DNA from: Rhodococcus sp. SGAir0479
GTDB lineage: Bacteria > Actinomycetota > Actinomycetes > Mycobacteriales > Mycobacteriaceae
Reading direction: 5' to 3'
NCBI RefSeq assembly: GCF_005484805.1
Contig: NZ_CP039432.1
Coordinates: forward strand, 2,170,001 to 2,234,000
Length of the DNA: 64,000 nucleotides
Shown here piece by piece: positions 33,599-44,226 of the stretch (its first letter is position 1; every line of letters starts with the position of its first letter). The translations under genes and the position numbers were made by a program. The notes beneath the pieces are model-generated. The model did no database searches and was not told where the DNA came from. It was given only the letters and a program-made list of their open reading frames with translations.

Positions 33599-34063
33599 TC
33601 AGGACTTTAGCGCGGCGAGCGCCTTCTCCCAAGCTCCCTGGTCACGGGGTTCGCCGGGGCCGTTCATTTCCGCGAAGCGGATGATGCCGTCCTTGTCGAT
33701 CGCGAACGTGCCGCGATTGGCGAATCCGAACTTGTCGTTGAACACGCCGTAGGCCTGCGCTACCTCGCCGTGCGGCCAGAAGTCCGACAGCAGCGGGAAC
33801 GTGTAGCCCTGCTCCGCCGCCCAGATCTTGTGCGTCGGCGAGGGACCCACCGAGACCGCCAGGATCTCGGCGTCGTCGTTCTGGAACTTCGGCAGCTCGT
33901 CGCGCACCCGGCACAGCTCGCCCTGGCAGACACCGGTGAACGCGAGCGGGTAGAAGACGAGGAGCACGTTCTTCTTGCCCCGGAAGTCCGCGAGCGAGAC
34001 TTCCTGGTTGTTCTGGTCCTTGAGCGTGAAATCGGGCGCCGCTGCGCCCACCTCGAGAGGCAT
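33599..34063 (-). CDS. ahpE: Peroxiredoxin, AhpE-type with an added cysteine
   Basis: Protein of 154 residues, very similar to M. tuberculosis AhpE in VGPSPTHKIWAAEQGYTFPLLSDFWPHG. It reduces peroxides through the peroxidatic Cys46 in PLAFTGVCQGEL, with the Thr43 and Arg of the Prx site present. AhpE is a one-cysteine enzyme reduced by mycothiol/mycoredoxin; here a second cysteine, Cys51, gives C-X4-C, the spacing used by PrxQ/BCP proteins for an internal disulfide. The enzyme may therefore be an atypical two-cysteine peroxiredoxin. It lies between tRNA-Val and DUF3052, in the same order as Rv2238c-Rv2239c. Confidence 0.95.
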   Translation of the reverse strand: MPLEVGAAAPDFTLKDQNNQEVSLADFRGKKNVLLVFYPLAFTGVCQGELCRVRDELPKFQNDDAEILAVSVGPSPTHKIWAAEQGYTFPLLSDFWPHGEVAQAYGVFNDKFGFANRGTFAIDKDGIIRFAEMNGPGEPRDQGAWEKALAALKS

Positions 34064-34145
34064 ACCTGGTCCTAACGTCGAATACGTCGCGCATCCGCCA
34101 CGGCCAACGTACGCCGGGCGGATGCGCGGAAGAAGAAGCTGCGAC

Positions 34146-34568
34146 TCAGCGCTTGGGCGCGCGTGCCTTCGGCTGCACCAGCCGGCTGCCGCTCCAGTTG
34201 CCGAGATTCGCGGCCGACGTCTGGGTCAGGCCCGCGGTCGGTGCGGACTCCGCGATCTCGCTGGGTTCGACGTGCCCGGGCTGGCCGGTCTTGGGGGTGA
34301 GAACCCACACGAAGCCGTCGTCGGAGAGCGGCCCGATGGCGTCCATGAGCGCATCGACCAGGTCACCGTCTCCGTCCCGCCACCACAGCAGCACGACGTC
34401 CACGACCTCGTCGGAGTCCTCGTCGACCATTTCCTCACCGACGGCGTCCTCCACCGCTACGCGCAGCTCGTCGTCGGTGTCCTCGTCCCAGCCCAGCTCC
34501 TGAACCACCATGTCGTGGGTTATGCCAAGTTTCTGAGCGTAGTTCTGAGCGTCCGCCGCGGCGACCAC
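34146..34568 (-). CDS. DUF3052 family protein
   Basis: Protein of 140 residues from the GTG at 34568, eight bases after GAGGAGGAC. The conserved body is AQKLGITHDMVVQELGWDEDTDDELRVAVEDA and EVVDVVLLWWRDGDGDLVDALMDA, followed by GFVWVLTPKTGQPGHVEPSEIAESAPTAGLTQT, a very acidic protein with a short basic end (KARAPKR). It matches Rv2239c in place and features. The function is unknown; its constant position next to aceE suggests a link with pyruvate dehydrogenase expression or assembly, but this is only inference. Confidence 0.92.
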   Translation of the reverse strand: MVAAADAQNYAQKLGITHDMVVQELGWDEDTDDELRVAVEDAVGEEMVDEDSDEVVDVVLLWWRDGDGDLVDALMDAIGPLSDDGFVWVLTPKTGQPGHVEPSEIAESAPTAGLTQTSAANLGNWSGSRLVQPKARAPKR

Positions 34569-34954
34569 GGTGGTGTCCTCCTCTGTTCGGCGGGGTGAAT
34601 TTTCCACCCCGGATGGGATCGAGCGTGTGTCGATCGATAGCTGAAAGCGAACATGGTCGAAGCGCTTGACGCAAGCCGACGTCCCCGAACATATCGAGAA
34701 AGTGTGCGACGCGCCGAGCGAAGCGCTGTTATCAGGGCAAATATCGGGCCCCGCCGGAGGCCGCGACGCGCCGGGTTCGGAAGGACAGGACGCGCCGAGT
34801 TCCGAAGGACAGGAGTGAGGGGTGCTCCCCGCGTCCCGATGGTGAAAGATGAGGGCTGCGCCATTTTCATATGGAAACTCGGTCAGCCCTAACAAGGACC
34901 GACCGGATGGAGCGGACGCGACACCGCGCGTCCCACCACAATGAGGAGCACACC
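34569..34954 (+). promoter_or_regulatory. aceE promoter and long leader with a 24-base direct repeat
   Basis: Gene-free stretch of 386 bases. A good promoter is TTGACG (34666-34671), 17-base spacer, ACATAT (34689-34694), which would give a leader of about 250 bases. Within it CGCGCCGRGTTCSGAAGGAC plus AGGA is repeated twice head to tail (34767-34790 and 34791-34814, two mismatches). GAGGAG at 34943-34948 is the aceE ribosome site. No known riboswitch was recognised. Confidence 0.6.
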
Positions 34955-37813
<2,859 letters not shown>

Positions 37814-37857
37814 TCGAGCGCTGAACTGAGCCGATCGGCCCGGTGGTCGATCGCTGA

Positions 37858-37911
37858 TACGCCCGCCGCCGCGGCGAGTGTCCTCGGGACCTCGCCGCGG
37901 CGGCGGGCGTA
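37858..37911 (+). terminator. 21-base perfect hairpin between aceE and mabR
   Basis: Arms 37858-37878 (starting TACGCCCGCCGCCGCGGCGA) and 37891-37911 are exact reverse complements around a 12-base loop. It ends 11 bases before the mabR ATG and has no T run. It can stop aceE transcripts, or, because of its position, limit mabR translation in readthrough mRNA. Confidence 0.75.
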
Positions 37912-37922
37912 AGTTCCTTCTC

Positions 37923-39284
37923 ATGGCCGCGGATCCGCCCGACACGTCGAGTTCCTCCTCGCACCAGCCCGCCCGCGCGGAGCGGGGACCGGTCCTGCAG
38001 CCGCGGCGGGCCCGGTATCAGCCGCCGCCGCCCAACACCACGGGGCGTCCAAGCCGCGATTCCCTGCCCGACGCGCTGCTCCGCCGCGTCAAGCAGTTCT
38101 CGGGCCGGCTCTCCACCGAGGCGATCGCCTCGATGCAGGACCAGCTCCCGTTCTTCGCCGACCTCGACGCCGAACAGCGCGCGAGCGTCCAGATGATCGT
38201 CCAGCGGTCGGTCGTCAACTTCCTCGAATGGCTCACGGACTCCGACAGCGACATCCGGTACACGATCGACGCCTTCCAGGTGATCCCGCAGGATCTGGCA
38301 CGGCGGTTGACGCTGCGCCAGACGGTCGACATGGTGCGGGTGGCGATGGAGTTCTTCGAGCAGCGGCTGCCGGCGCTGGCCCGCAACGACCGGCAGCTCG
38401 TGGCGCTCACCGAGTCGATCCTGCGCTACGGCCGTGAGCTCGGCTTCGCGGCGGCTTCGGTGTACGCGAGCGCGGCCGAGTCCCGCGGCGCGTGGGACAC
38501 CCGACTCGAGGCGCTCGTCGTCGACGCGGTGGTTCGCGGCGACACCGGTTCGGACCTGCAGTCCCGCGCCGCGACCCTCAACTGGGACGCCACCGCCTCC
38601 GCGACGGTGATCGTGGGCGCTCCCCCACCCGAGGAGAGCGTGTCGGTCATCGGCACCGTGCACACCACCGCGCAGAAGCACGGCCGCGCCGCGCTCGCGG
38701 TGGTGCAGGGCGAGCGCCTGGTGATGGTGGTCAGCGGCGAGTTGGGCAGTGACAAGGCGTCCCGCGAGTTCATGAACGAGCTGCTCGAGAGCTTCTCCGA
38801 GGGTCCCGTCGTGATCGGACCGACCACTCCCAGCCTCGGCGCGGCGCACTTCAGTGCGGTCGAGGCGCTGGCCGGGATGGAGGCCGTGGTGGGGTGGCGG
38901 GGCGCCCCCCGGCCGGTGTTCGCGGCCGAACTCCTGCCCGAACGGGCACTGCTCGGCGACACCGCCGCGGTCGCGGCTCTGAACGAGCGTTTGATCCATC
39001 CGCTGTCGGGCTCCGGCACCGCGCTCGCGGACACCCTCGACGCGTACCTGGACTCCGGCGGCGCCGTGGAGGCCTGCGCCCGTCAGCTGTTTGTTCATCC
39101 AAATACCGTCCGGTACCGGTTGAAGCGCATTTCCGAGATCACCGGCCGCGATCCCACGAATCCACGAGACGCGTACGTGCTCCGTGTCGCAGCCACAGTG
39201 GGCCGACTTGCCCAAACGCGCGTTCAAACGTCGACTTCGGACACTTCCGTCACAAATGTCACATTCCGGAAGGCCGGGGCGTAA
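37923..39284 (+). CDS. mabR: PucR/CdaR-type transcriptional regulator of FAS-II (MabR)
   Basis: Protein of 453 residues from the ATG at 37923. The N-terminus (1-45) is Ser/Pro-rich and disordered. A helical region follows with MIVQRSVVNFLEWLTDSDSDIRYTIDAFQV, then a GGDEF-like/PucR middle part, and a C-terminal helix-turn-helix: YLDSGGAVEACARQLFVHPNTVRYRLKRI. It occupies the place of Rv2242 (MabR), the activator of the FAS-II operon in mycobacteria, and the operator it is known to bind is found upstream of fabD, 42 bases after its stop. MabR binds long-chain acyl-CoA as effector. No ribosome site precedes the ATG, only the hairpin. Confidence 0.9.
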   Translation: MAADPPDTSSSSSHQPARAERGPVLQPRRARYQPPPPNTTGRPSRDSLPDALLRRVKQFSGRLSTEAIASMQDQLPFFADLDAEQRASVQMIVQRSVVNFLEWLTDSDSDIRYTIDAFQVIPQDLARRLTLRQTVDMVRVAMEFFEQRLPALARNDRQLVALTESILRYGRELGFAAASVYASAAESRGAWDTRLEALVVDAVVRGDTGSDLQSRAATLNWDATASATVIVGAPPPEESVSVIGTVHTTAQKHGRAALAVVQGERLVMVVSGELGSDKASREFMNELLESFSEGPVVIGPTTPSLGAAHFSAVEALAGMEAVVGWRGAPRPVFAAELLPERALLGDTAAVAALNERLIHPLSGSGTALADTLDAYLDSGGAVEACARQLFVHPNTVRYRLKRISEITGRDPTNPRDAYVLRVAATVGRLAQTRVQTSTSDTSVTNVTFRKAGA

Positions 39285-39325
39285 CGCTGCAGCGCCCAAA
39301 TTCGATGGCGTTCGCCGACGTGCAT

Positions 39326-39346
39326 TTTTGTGGGGAACCTACAAAA
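39326..39346 (+). promoter_or_regulatory. MabR operator upstream of fabD
   Basis: TTTTGT (39326-39331), nine bases GGGGAACCT, ACAAAA (39341-39346): an exact match to the inverted repeat TTTTGT-N9-ACAAAA that I recall as the MabR site of the mycobacterial fasII promoter. It lies 66 bases before the fabD GTG in the 128-base gap after mabR and is strikingly AT-rich for its surroundings. Confidence 0.85.
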
Positions 39347-39412
39347 CACGTGTCCAGAGTTCATCCCAGACGACATCTCGCGTCGGTCCACCGAGGGTGT
39401 TCCCTTGAATGC

Positions 39413-40330
39413 GTGATTTCGTTGCTAGCCCCGGGTCAGGGCTCCCAGACTCCCGGCATGCTGAGCCCCTGGCTCGAATTGCCGGGCGCACACGATCGCG
39501 TGGCGTTGTGGTCCAAGGCCTCCGGCCTCGACCTCGTGCGACTCGGTACCACCGCATCGGCCGACGAGATCACGGACACCGCCGTGACGCAGCCGCTGGT
39601 GGTGGCCGCCGCACTCCTCGCCTACGAGGAACTCGAACGCCGGGGCCTGGTCCCGGACGACACCGTCGTCGCCGGTCATTCCGTCGGCGAACTGGCCGCG
39701 GCGGCAGCGGCCGGGGTCATCTCCGCCGACGACGCGGTGCGGCTCGCCGCGATCCGCGGCGGCGAGATGGCGAAGGCCTGCGCGCTCGAACCCACGGGCA
39801 TGTCCGCCGTCCTCGGCGGGGACGAGACCGCCGTCCTGGACCGCCTCGACGAACTCGATCTCACGCCGGCCAACCGCAATGCGGCCGGACAAATCGTCGC
39901 GGCGGGGCGACTCGATGCCCTCGAGCAGCTCGCCGCGAACCCGCCCGAGAAGGCCCGCGTGCGGGCCCTTCCGGTGGCGGGCGCTTTTCACACTCGTTTC
40001 ATGGCGCCCGCTCAGGACGCCGTGGCCGAGGCCGCGTCGCGGATCACACCCCACGATCCGGTGCGCACGCTGCTCTCCAACGCGGACGGCGCGCCGGTGA
40101 CCTCCGGTGCCGACGCCCTGACTAAGCTGGCCGCGCAGGTGACCCGACCTGTGCGCTGGGACCTGTGTACCGCAAGCCTGCGGGCCGCGCAGGTCTCGGC
40201 CATCGCGGAGCTCCCCCCGGCAGGCACCCTGATCGGGATCGCCAAGCGCGAGATGCGCGGCACTCCGACCGCGGCGCTCAAGGAATCCGGAGATTTCTCC
40301 GCACTGACCGAATTCACCGAAGCCGGTTAG
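39413..40330 (+). CDS. fabD: Malonyl-CoA:ACP transacylase
   Basis: Protein of 305 residues, GTG start at 39413 giving MISLLAPGQGSQTPGMLSPW as in mycobacterial FabD. It loads malonate from malonyl-CoA onto AcpM. The site is complete: GQGSQ at 8-12, nucleophile Ser90 in GHSVGE, and His193 in AFHTRFMAP; NRNAAGQIVAAG binds the CoA end. It is the first gene of fabD-acpM-kasA-accD6, downstream of the MabR operator. The ribosome site is weak, and a GC hairpin follows the stop. Confidence 0.97.
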   Translation: MISLLAPGQGSQTPGMLSPWLELPGAHDRVALWSKASGLDLVRLGTTASADEITDTAVTQPLVVAAALLAYEELERRGLVPDDTVVAGHSVGELAAAAAAGVISADDAVRLAAIRGGEMAKACALEPTGMSAVLGGDETAVLDRLDELDLTPANRNAAGQIVAAGRLDALEQLAANPPEKARVRALPVAGAFHTRFMAPAQDAVAEAASRITPHDPVRTLLSNADGAPVTSGADALTKLAAQVTRPVRWDLCTASLRAAQVSAIAELPPAGTLIGIAKREMRGTPTAALKESGDFSALTEFTEAG

Positions 40331-40335
40331 CTCGC

Positions 40336-40356
40336 CGCGCGCCCACCAGGCGCGCG
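40336..40356 (+). other. mRNA hairpin between fabD and acpM
   Basis: CGCGCGCC (40336-40343) pairs with GGCGCGCG (40349-40356) around CACCA, six bases after the fabD stop and 56 bases before acpM. It may protect the 3' end of fabD mRNA or mark a processing point that lets acpM be made in higher amount. Confidence 0.4.
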
Positions 40357-40411
40357 CCGGTCGGCCCGTCCGACCATCCACCGAACATCGAATGCAGAAG
40401 GGAGCCACCTA

Positions 40412-40723
40412 GTGGCCGCCAACCAGGAAGACATCATCGCCAACCTCGCCGAGATCATCGAAGAGGTCACCGGCATCGAGCCGTCCGAGGTCACGATCGA
40501 GAAGTCCTTCGTCGACGACCTGGACATCGACTCGCTGTCGATGGTCGAGATCGCCGTCCAGACCGAGGACAAGTACGGCGTGAAGATCCCGGACGAGGAC
40601 CTCGCGAGCCTGCGCACGGTCGGCGACGTCGTCACCTACATCCAGAAGGTCGAGGCCGAGGGTGGCGAGGCAGCCGAGACCGTGAAGGCCAAGCTCGAGG
40701 CCGCGAAGAACGACGACGAGTGA
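40412..40723 (+). CDS. acpM: Meromycolate extension acyl carrier protein
   Basis: Protein of 103 residues, GTG start with GGGAG eight bases upstream. The phosphopantetheine attaches to Ser41 in [18 protein letters not shown]. Compared with ordinary ACPs (about 78 residues) it has the C-terminal extension seen in mycobacterial AcpM, here [24 protein letters not shown]. It carries growing chains in FAS-II, taking malonyl groups from FabD and delivering them to KasA. It is highly acidic, and its stop is seven bases before kasA. Confidence 0.97.
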   Translation: MAANQEDIIANLAEIIEEVTGIEPSEVTIEKSFVDDLDIDSLSMVEIAVQTEDKYGVKIPDEDLASLRTVGDVVTYIQKVEAEGGEAAETVKAKLEAAKNDDE

Positions 40724-40730
40724 GCCAACC

Positions 40731-41978
40731 GTGACTTCCGCTTCTACCCGAGGGAGATTTCCCGACATCGTCGTCACCAGCCTCGCGGCTACGACGTCGG
40801 TAGCCGGAGATGTGGATGGCACGTGGAAGGGCCTGCTGGCCGGTGAGAGCGGCATCGACGTTCTCGAGGGCTCGTTCGTGGAGGAATTCGATCTGCCGGT
40901 GCGTTTCGGTGGCCAACTCAAGGTCCCGTTCGACGATGCGCTGAGCCGGGTCGAGATCCGCCGGATGAGTTTCGTCGAGCGTCTCGCTCTCGTTCTGGGT
41001 CGGCAGGTCTGGCAGAACGCCGGCAGCCCCGAGGTCGACAAGGATCGTCTCGGAGTTGTCATCGGCACCGGACTCGGCGGCGGTGAGGCTCTCATCGACG
41101 CCGTCGACAAGCTGCGCGCAGGTGGATACCGCAAGGTGTCGCCGTTCGCCGTCCAGATGGTGATGCCGAACGGTCCGTCGGCCACCGTCGGACTCGAACT
41201 CGGTGCGCGCGCCGGTGTCATCACGCCGGTATCGGCGTGTTCGTCCGGATCGGAGGCCATCGCCCATGCGTATCGCATGATCGCGATGGGCGACGCGGAC
41301 ATGGTCGTCACGGGCGGGGTCGAGGGCAACATCGACTCCGTGCCCATCGCGAGCTTCGCGATGATGCGGGCGCTGAGCACCCGCAACGACGACCCGAGGG
41401 CGGCTTCGCGCCCCTTCGACAAGGACCGGGACGGGTTCGTCTTCGGTGAGGCCGGAGCCATGATGATCCTCGAGACGGAGGAGCATGCGCGGGCGCGTGG
41501 CGCGACGATCCACGCGCGCCTGCTGGGCGCCGGAATCACCTCGGACGGCTACCACATCGTGGCGCCCGACCCGCAGGGCACCGGGGCGGCGCGCGCCATG
41601 ACCCGGGCCATCGAGACCGCTGGTCTCACCAAGGCCGACATCAAGCACGTCAACGCACATGCGACCGCCACCCCCATCGGCGACATCGCCGAGTCCATCG
41701 CCGTCAAGGCGGCGGTCGGCACGCATCCTGCGGTGTACGCGCCCAAGTCGGCACTGGGCCACTCGATCGGCGCCGTCGGCGCCCTCGAGGCAGTGCTCAC
41801 GGTCCTGAGTGTGCGTGACGGCGTCATTCCGCCCACGCTCAATCTCGACAACCAGGATCCGGAAATCGATCTCGACGTCGTGAAGGGTGAACCCCGCTTC
41901 GGCGACATCGATTTCGCTCTCAACAATTCGTTCGGTTTCGGTGGGCACAACGTCGCGCTCGCCTTCGGCCGGGCATAA
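40731..41978 (+). CDS. kasA: Beta-ketoacyl-ACP synthase (FAS-II elongation)
   Basis: Protein of 415 residues, GTG start. The Cys-His-His triad is Cys170 in SACSSGSEA, His310 in [12 protein letters not shown] and His344 in KSALGHSIG, with Lys339 and the glycine-rich SFGFGGHN near the end. It condenses malonyl-AcpM with acyl-AcpM for meromycolate elongation. In M. tuberculosis a second synthase, kasB, follows; here the next gene is accD6, so a single synthase serves the operon, in agreement with the shorter mycolates of rhodococci. Confidence 0.97.
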   Translation: MTSASTRGRFPDIVVTSLAATTSVAGDVDGTWKGLLAGESGIDVLEGSFVEEFDLPVRFGGQLKVPFDDALSRVEIRRMSFVERLALVLGRQVWQNAGSPEVDKDRLGVVIGTGLGGGEALIDAVDKLRAGGYRKVSPFAVQMVMPNGPSATVGLELGARAGVITPVSACSSGSEAIAHAYRMIAMGDADMVVTGGVEGNIDSVPIASFAMMRALSTRNDDPRAASRPFDKDRDGFVFGEAGAMMILETEEHARARGATIHARLLGAGITSDGYHIVAPDPQGTGAARAMTRAIETAGLTKADIKHVNAHATATPIGDIAESIAVKAAVGTHPAVYAPKSALGHSIGAVGALEAVLTVLSVRDGVIPPTLNLDNQDPEIDLDVVKGEPRFGDIDFALNNSFGFGGHNVALAFGRA

Positions 41979-42004
41979 CCCAGCCGAACCTCGCTGGATT
42001 GCTA

Positions 42005-42034
42005 GGTGGGGGTCCCACACCCGGGGCCCCCACC
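42005..42034 (+). other. Hairpin in the kasA-accD6 gap
   Basis: GGTGGGGG (42005-42012) with CCCCCACC (42027-42034) and a 14-base loop that is itself C/G rich, in the 97-base gap before accD6. Possibly an attenuator or mRNA-stability element; CAGGAGG for accD6 lies 30 bases further on. Confidence 0.35.
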
Positions 42035-42075
42035 CCCGAACTTCAGCCCCACGTGGGCTTGCTCAGGAGGACACC

Positions 42076-43509
42076 ATGACCGTCTTGGCTCCCGCGACGA
42101 AGTCCGAGGCATCGACCGATCCGCGCGATCCGCTCGCGCGTCTCGCCAGGCTTTTCGATGCCGGAACCGTCGTCCCCCTACACGACCGCGACAAGTCCGG
42201 AGTGCTCGCCGCCTCCGGTGAGATCGACGGCGTCCGCACCATCGCCTACTGTTCCGACGCCACCGTCATGGGCGGCGCGATGGGCGTCGACGGCTGCCGG
42301 CACATCGTCGACGCGATCGACACCGCGATCGCCGAGGAGGCGCCGGTCGTCGGCCTGTGGCATTCGGGCGGCGCGCGTCTCGCCGAGGGCGTCGAGGCGC
42401 TCCACGCCGTCGGCCTGGTCTTCGAGGCCATGGTGCGCGCGTCCGGCCTGGTGCCGCAGATCTCGGTCGTGCTCGGCTTCGCGGCCGGTGGCGCGGCGTA
42501 CGGTCCCGCGCTCACCGATGTCGTGATCATGGCTCCCGAGGGACGCGTCTTCGTCACCGGCCCCGACGTCGTCAAGAGCGTGACCGGCGAGCAGGTCGAC
42601 ATGGCCACGCTCGGTGGTCCCGAGACGCACGGCAAGAAGTCCGGCGTCGCGCACATCGCCGCCCGCGACGAGGACGACGCGTTCCACCGCGCCCGCCGCC
42701 TGGTGTCGATGTTCTGCGATCAGGGCGAGTTCGACCTCGCGGCCGCCGAGCACGGCGACACCGATCTGCGCGCCCTCATGCCGGCGTCCGCCAAGCGCGC
42801 CTACGACGTCCGGCCGATCGTGCACGAGTTCCTCGACAACGTCGAGGGCGAGTCGAGCTTCGAAGAGCTGCAGGGCAATTGGGCGCGCAGCATCGTCACC
42901 GGCCTGGGCCGGCTCGGCGGTCGCACGGTGGGCATCATCGCCAACAACCCGCTCCGCCTCGGCGGCTGCCTCAACTCCGAGAGCGCGGAGAAGTCCGCGC
43001 GCTTCGTCCGGCTGTGCGACGCGTTCGGGATCCCGCTGGTGGTCATCGTGGACGTACCGGGCTACCTGCCCGGCGTCAGCCAGGAGTTCGAGGGTGTCGT
43101 CCGCCGCGGCGCGAAGCTGCTGCACGCCTTCGCGGAGGCGTCGGTCGCCCGGGTCACGCTGGTGACCCGGAAGATCTACGGCGGCGCCTATATCGCCATG
43201 AACTCGCGTGCCCTCGGTGCCACCGCCGTGTACGCGTGGCCCGAGTCCGAGGTGGCGGTCATGGGCGCCAAGGCCGCGGTCGGCATCCTGCACAAGCGTG
43301 CGCTCGCGGCCGCGCCGGAGGAGGAGCGCGAGGCGCTGCACGATCGCCTCGCGGCCGAGCACGAGGCCATCGCGGGCGGTGTCGGTCGCGCGATGTCGAT
43401 CGGTGTCGTCGACGAGACGATCGATCCGGCCAAGACCCGCAGCGTCATCACCGCCGCACTCGCCGCGGCCCCGGCCGCACGCGGTCGCCACAAGAACATC
43501 CCGCTGTGA
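42076..43509 (+). CDS. accD6: Acyl-CoA carboxylase carboxyltransferase subunit AccD6
   Basis: Protein of 477 residues, ATG five bases after CAGGAGG. Its two crotonase-like halves are recognised by SGEIDGVRTIAYCSDATVMGGAMG, GLWHSGGARLAEGVEAL, GFAAGGAAYGPALTDVVIM (N-half) and GIIANNPLRLGGCLNSESAEKSARFVRLCDAFGIPLVVIVDVPGYLPG, RKIYGGAYIAMNSR (C-half). It carboxylates acetyl-CoA (and often propionyl-CoA) to malonyl-CoA using a biotinylated AccA3 subunit encoded elsewhere, feeding FabD. It closes the FAS-II operon and is followed by a strong terminator. Confidence 0.96.
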   Translation: MTVLAPATKSEASTDPRDPLARLARLFDAGTVVPLHDRDKSGVLAASGEIDGVRTIAYCSDATVMGGAMGVDGCRHIVDAIDTAIAEEAPVVGLWHSGGARLAEGVEALHAVGLVFEAMVRASGLVPQISVVLGFAAGGAAYGPALTDVVIMAPEGRVFVTGPDVVKSVTGEQVDMATLGGPETHGKKSGVAHIAARDEDDAFHRARRLVSMFCDQGEFDLAAAEHGDTDLRALMPASAKRAYDVRPIVHEFLDNVEGESSFEELQGNWARSIVTGLGRLGGRTVGIIANNPLRLGGCLNSESAEKSARFVRLCDAFGIPLVVIVDVPGYLPGVSQEFEGVVRRGAKLLHAFAEASVARVTLVTRKIYGGAYIAMNSRALGATAVYAWPESEVAVMGAKAAVGILHKRALAAAPEEEREALHDRLAAEHEAIAGGVGRAMSIGVVDETIDPAKTRSVITAALAAAPAARGRHKNIPL

Positions 43510-43535
43510 TGTCGGTCCGCTGACCTACGCACGAC

Positions 43536-43564
43536 GAAGGGGCCCTGCACTGCAGGGCCCCTTC
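43536..43564. terminator. Terminator between accD6 and DUF3145
   Basis: GAAGGGGCCCTGCA (43536-43549) and its exact complement (43551-43564) around one base. It sits between two convergent genes, 26 bases after the accD6 stop, and can act in both directions. Confidence 0.85.
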
Positions 43565-43578
43565 CGCGTCTGCATCGC

Positions 43579-44091
43579 TCAGCCGACCTCGCGCCGCAGC
43601 CAGGTCACCTCGGCGCCCTCGCCACCGCTGCGGTAGGACTCGAGCACGTCGTCCCAGGCGGTGCCCAACGCCTGCTCGACCGCGGCGGCGAACCCGGCGC
43701 GGTTCTGGTCGAGGAGGGCCCGCAACCGCATCTCGCCGATCACGACGTCGCCGTTGGCGCTCGTGGTACCCCGCCACAGCCCGAGTCCGGGGACGTGGCT
43801 GAAACGCTCGCCGTCGACACCGTCGCTCGGGTCCTCGGTCACCTCGAAGCACAGCAGCGGCCACGCCTGCAGTGCCGCTGCCACCCGCGAGCCCGTCCCC
43901 ACCGGCCCCACCCAGTCGCAGGTTGCTCGGAGTGTGCCGTCGGCGGCCGGCTGCGCGGTCCACCGCAGATTGGCGCGAGCGTCGAGGATCGCCGCGAGCG
44001 CCCACTCGACGTGCGGGCAGAGGGCGGCCGGCGACGAGTGGACGTAGATCACTCCGGTCGTCGCGTCCGCGAACTGGTTCAACGAGCGCAC
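43579..44091 (-). CDS. DUF3145 family protein
   Basis: Protein of 170 residues from the GTG at 44091, seven bases after CGGAGG. Begins RSLNQFADATTGVIYVHSSPAALCPHVEWAL, the DUF3145 hallmark, then LRWTAQPAADGTLRATCDWVGPVGTGSRVAAALQAWPLLCFEVTEDPS and a C-terminal AVEQALGTAWDDVLESYRSGGEGAEVTWLRR. The family is confined to actinobacteria and has no known function; several conserved His, Cys and Trp residues could form a site. It lies alone between the FAS-II block and a serine hydrolase. Confidence 0.92.
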   Translation of the reverse strand: MRSLNQFADATTGVIYVHSSPAALCPHVEWALAAILDARANLRWTAQPAADGTLRATCDWVGPVGTGSRVAAALQAWPLLCFEVTEDPSDGVDGERFSHVPGLGLWRGTTSANGDVVIGEMRLRALLDQNRAGFAAAVEQALGTAWDDVLESYRSGGEGAEVTWLRREVG

Positions 44092-44226
44092 TGCAACACC
44101 TCCGAACTCGACGAGGGACGTCTTCCCCAACGACCTCGATGAGCCAGAGCGCGTGCAGCCCTGCAGGCCACACCGCCGACCAGTGTGCCCTGTGATGCCA
44201 CTGTTACGCCAGTGGTAGCTGGAAAT

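Noticed and set aside
33447-33600. tRNA genes as integration sites of a mobile element
   Set aside because: No integrase, no direct repeats of tRNA 3' ends, and the flanking genes follow the expected conserved order at all three tRNAs.
22456-34814. Common origin of the 24-base repeats at 22456 and 34767
   Set aside because: Only the period is the same; the sequences show no similarity.
34653-34892. A 79-codon frame in the aceE leader
   Set aside because: It spans the direct repeats, is Arg-rich, has no ribosome site and overlaps the aceE ribosome region; it is best seen as non-coding.
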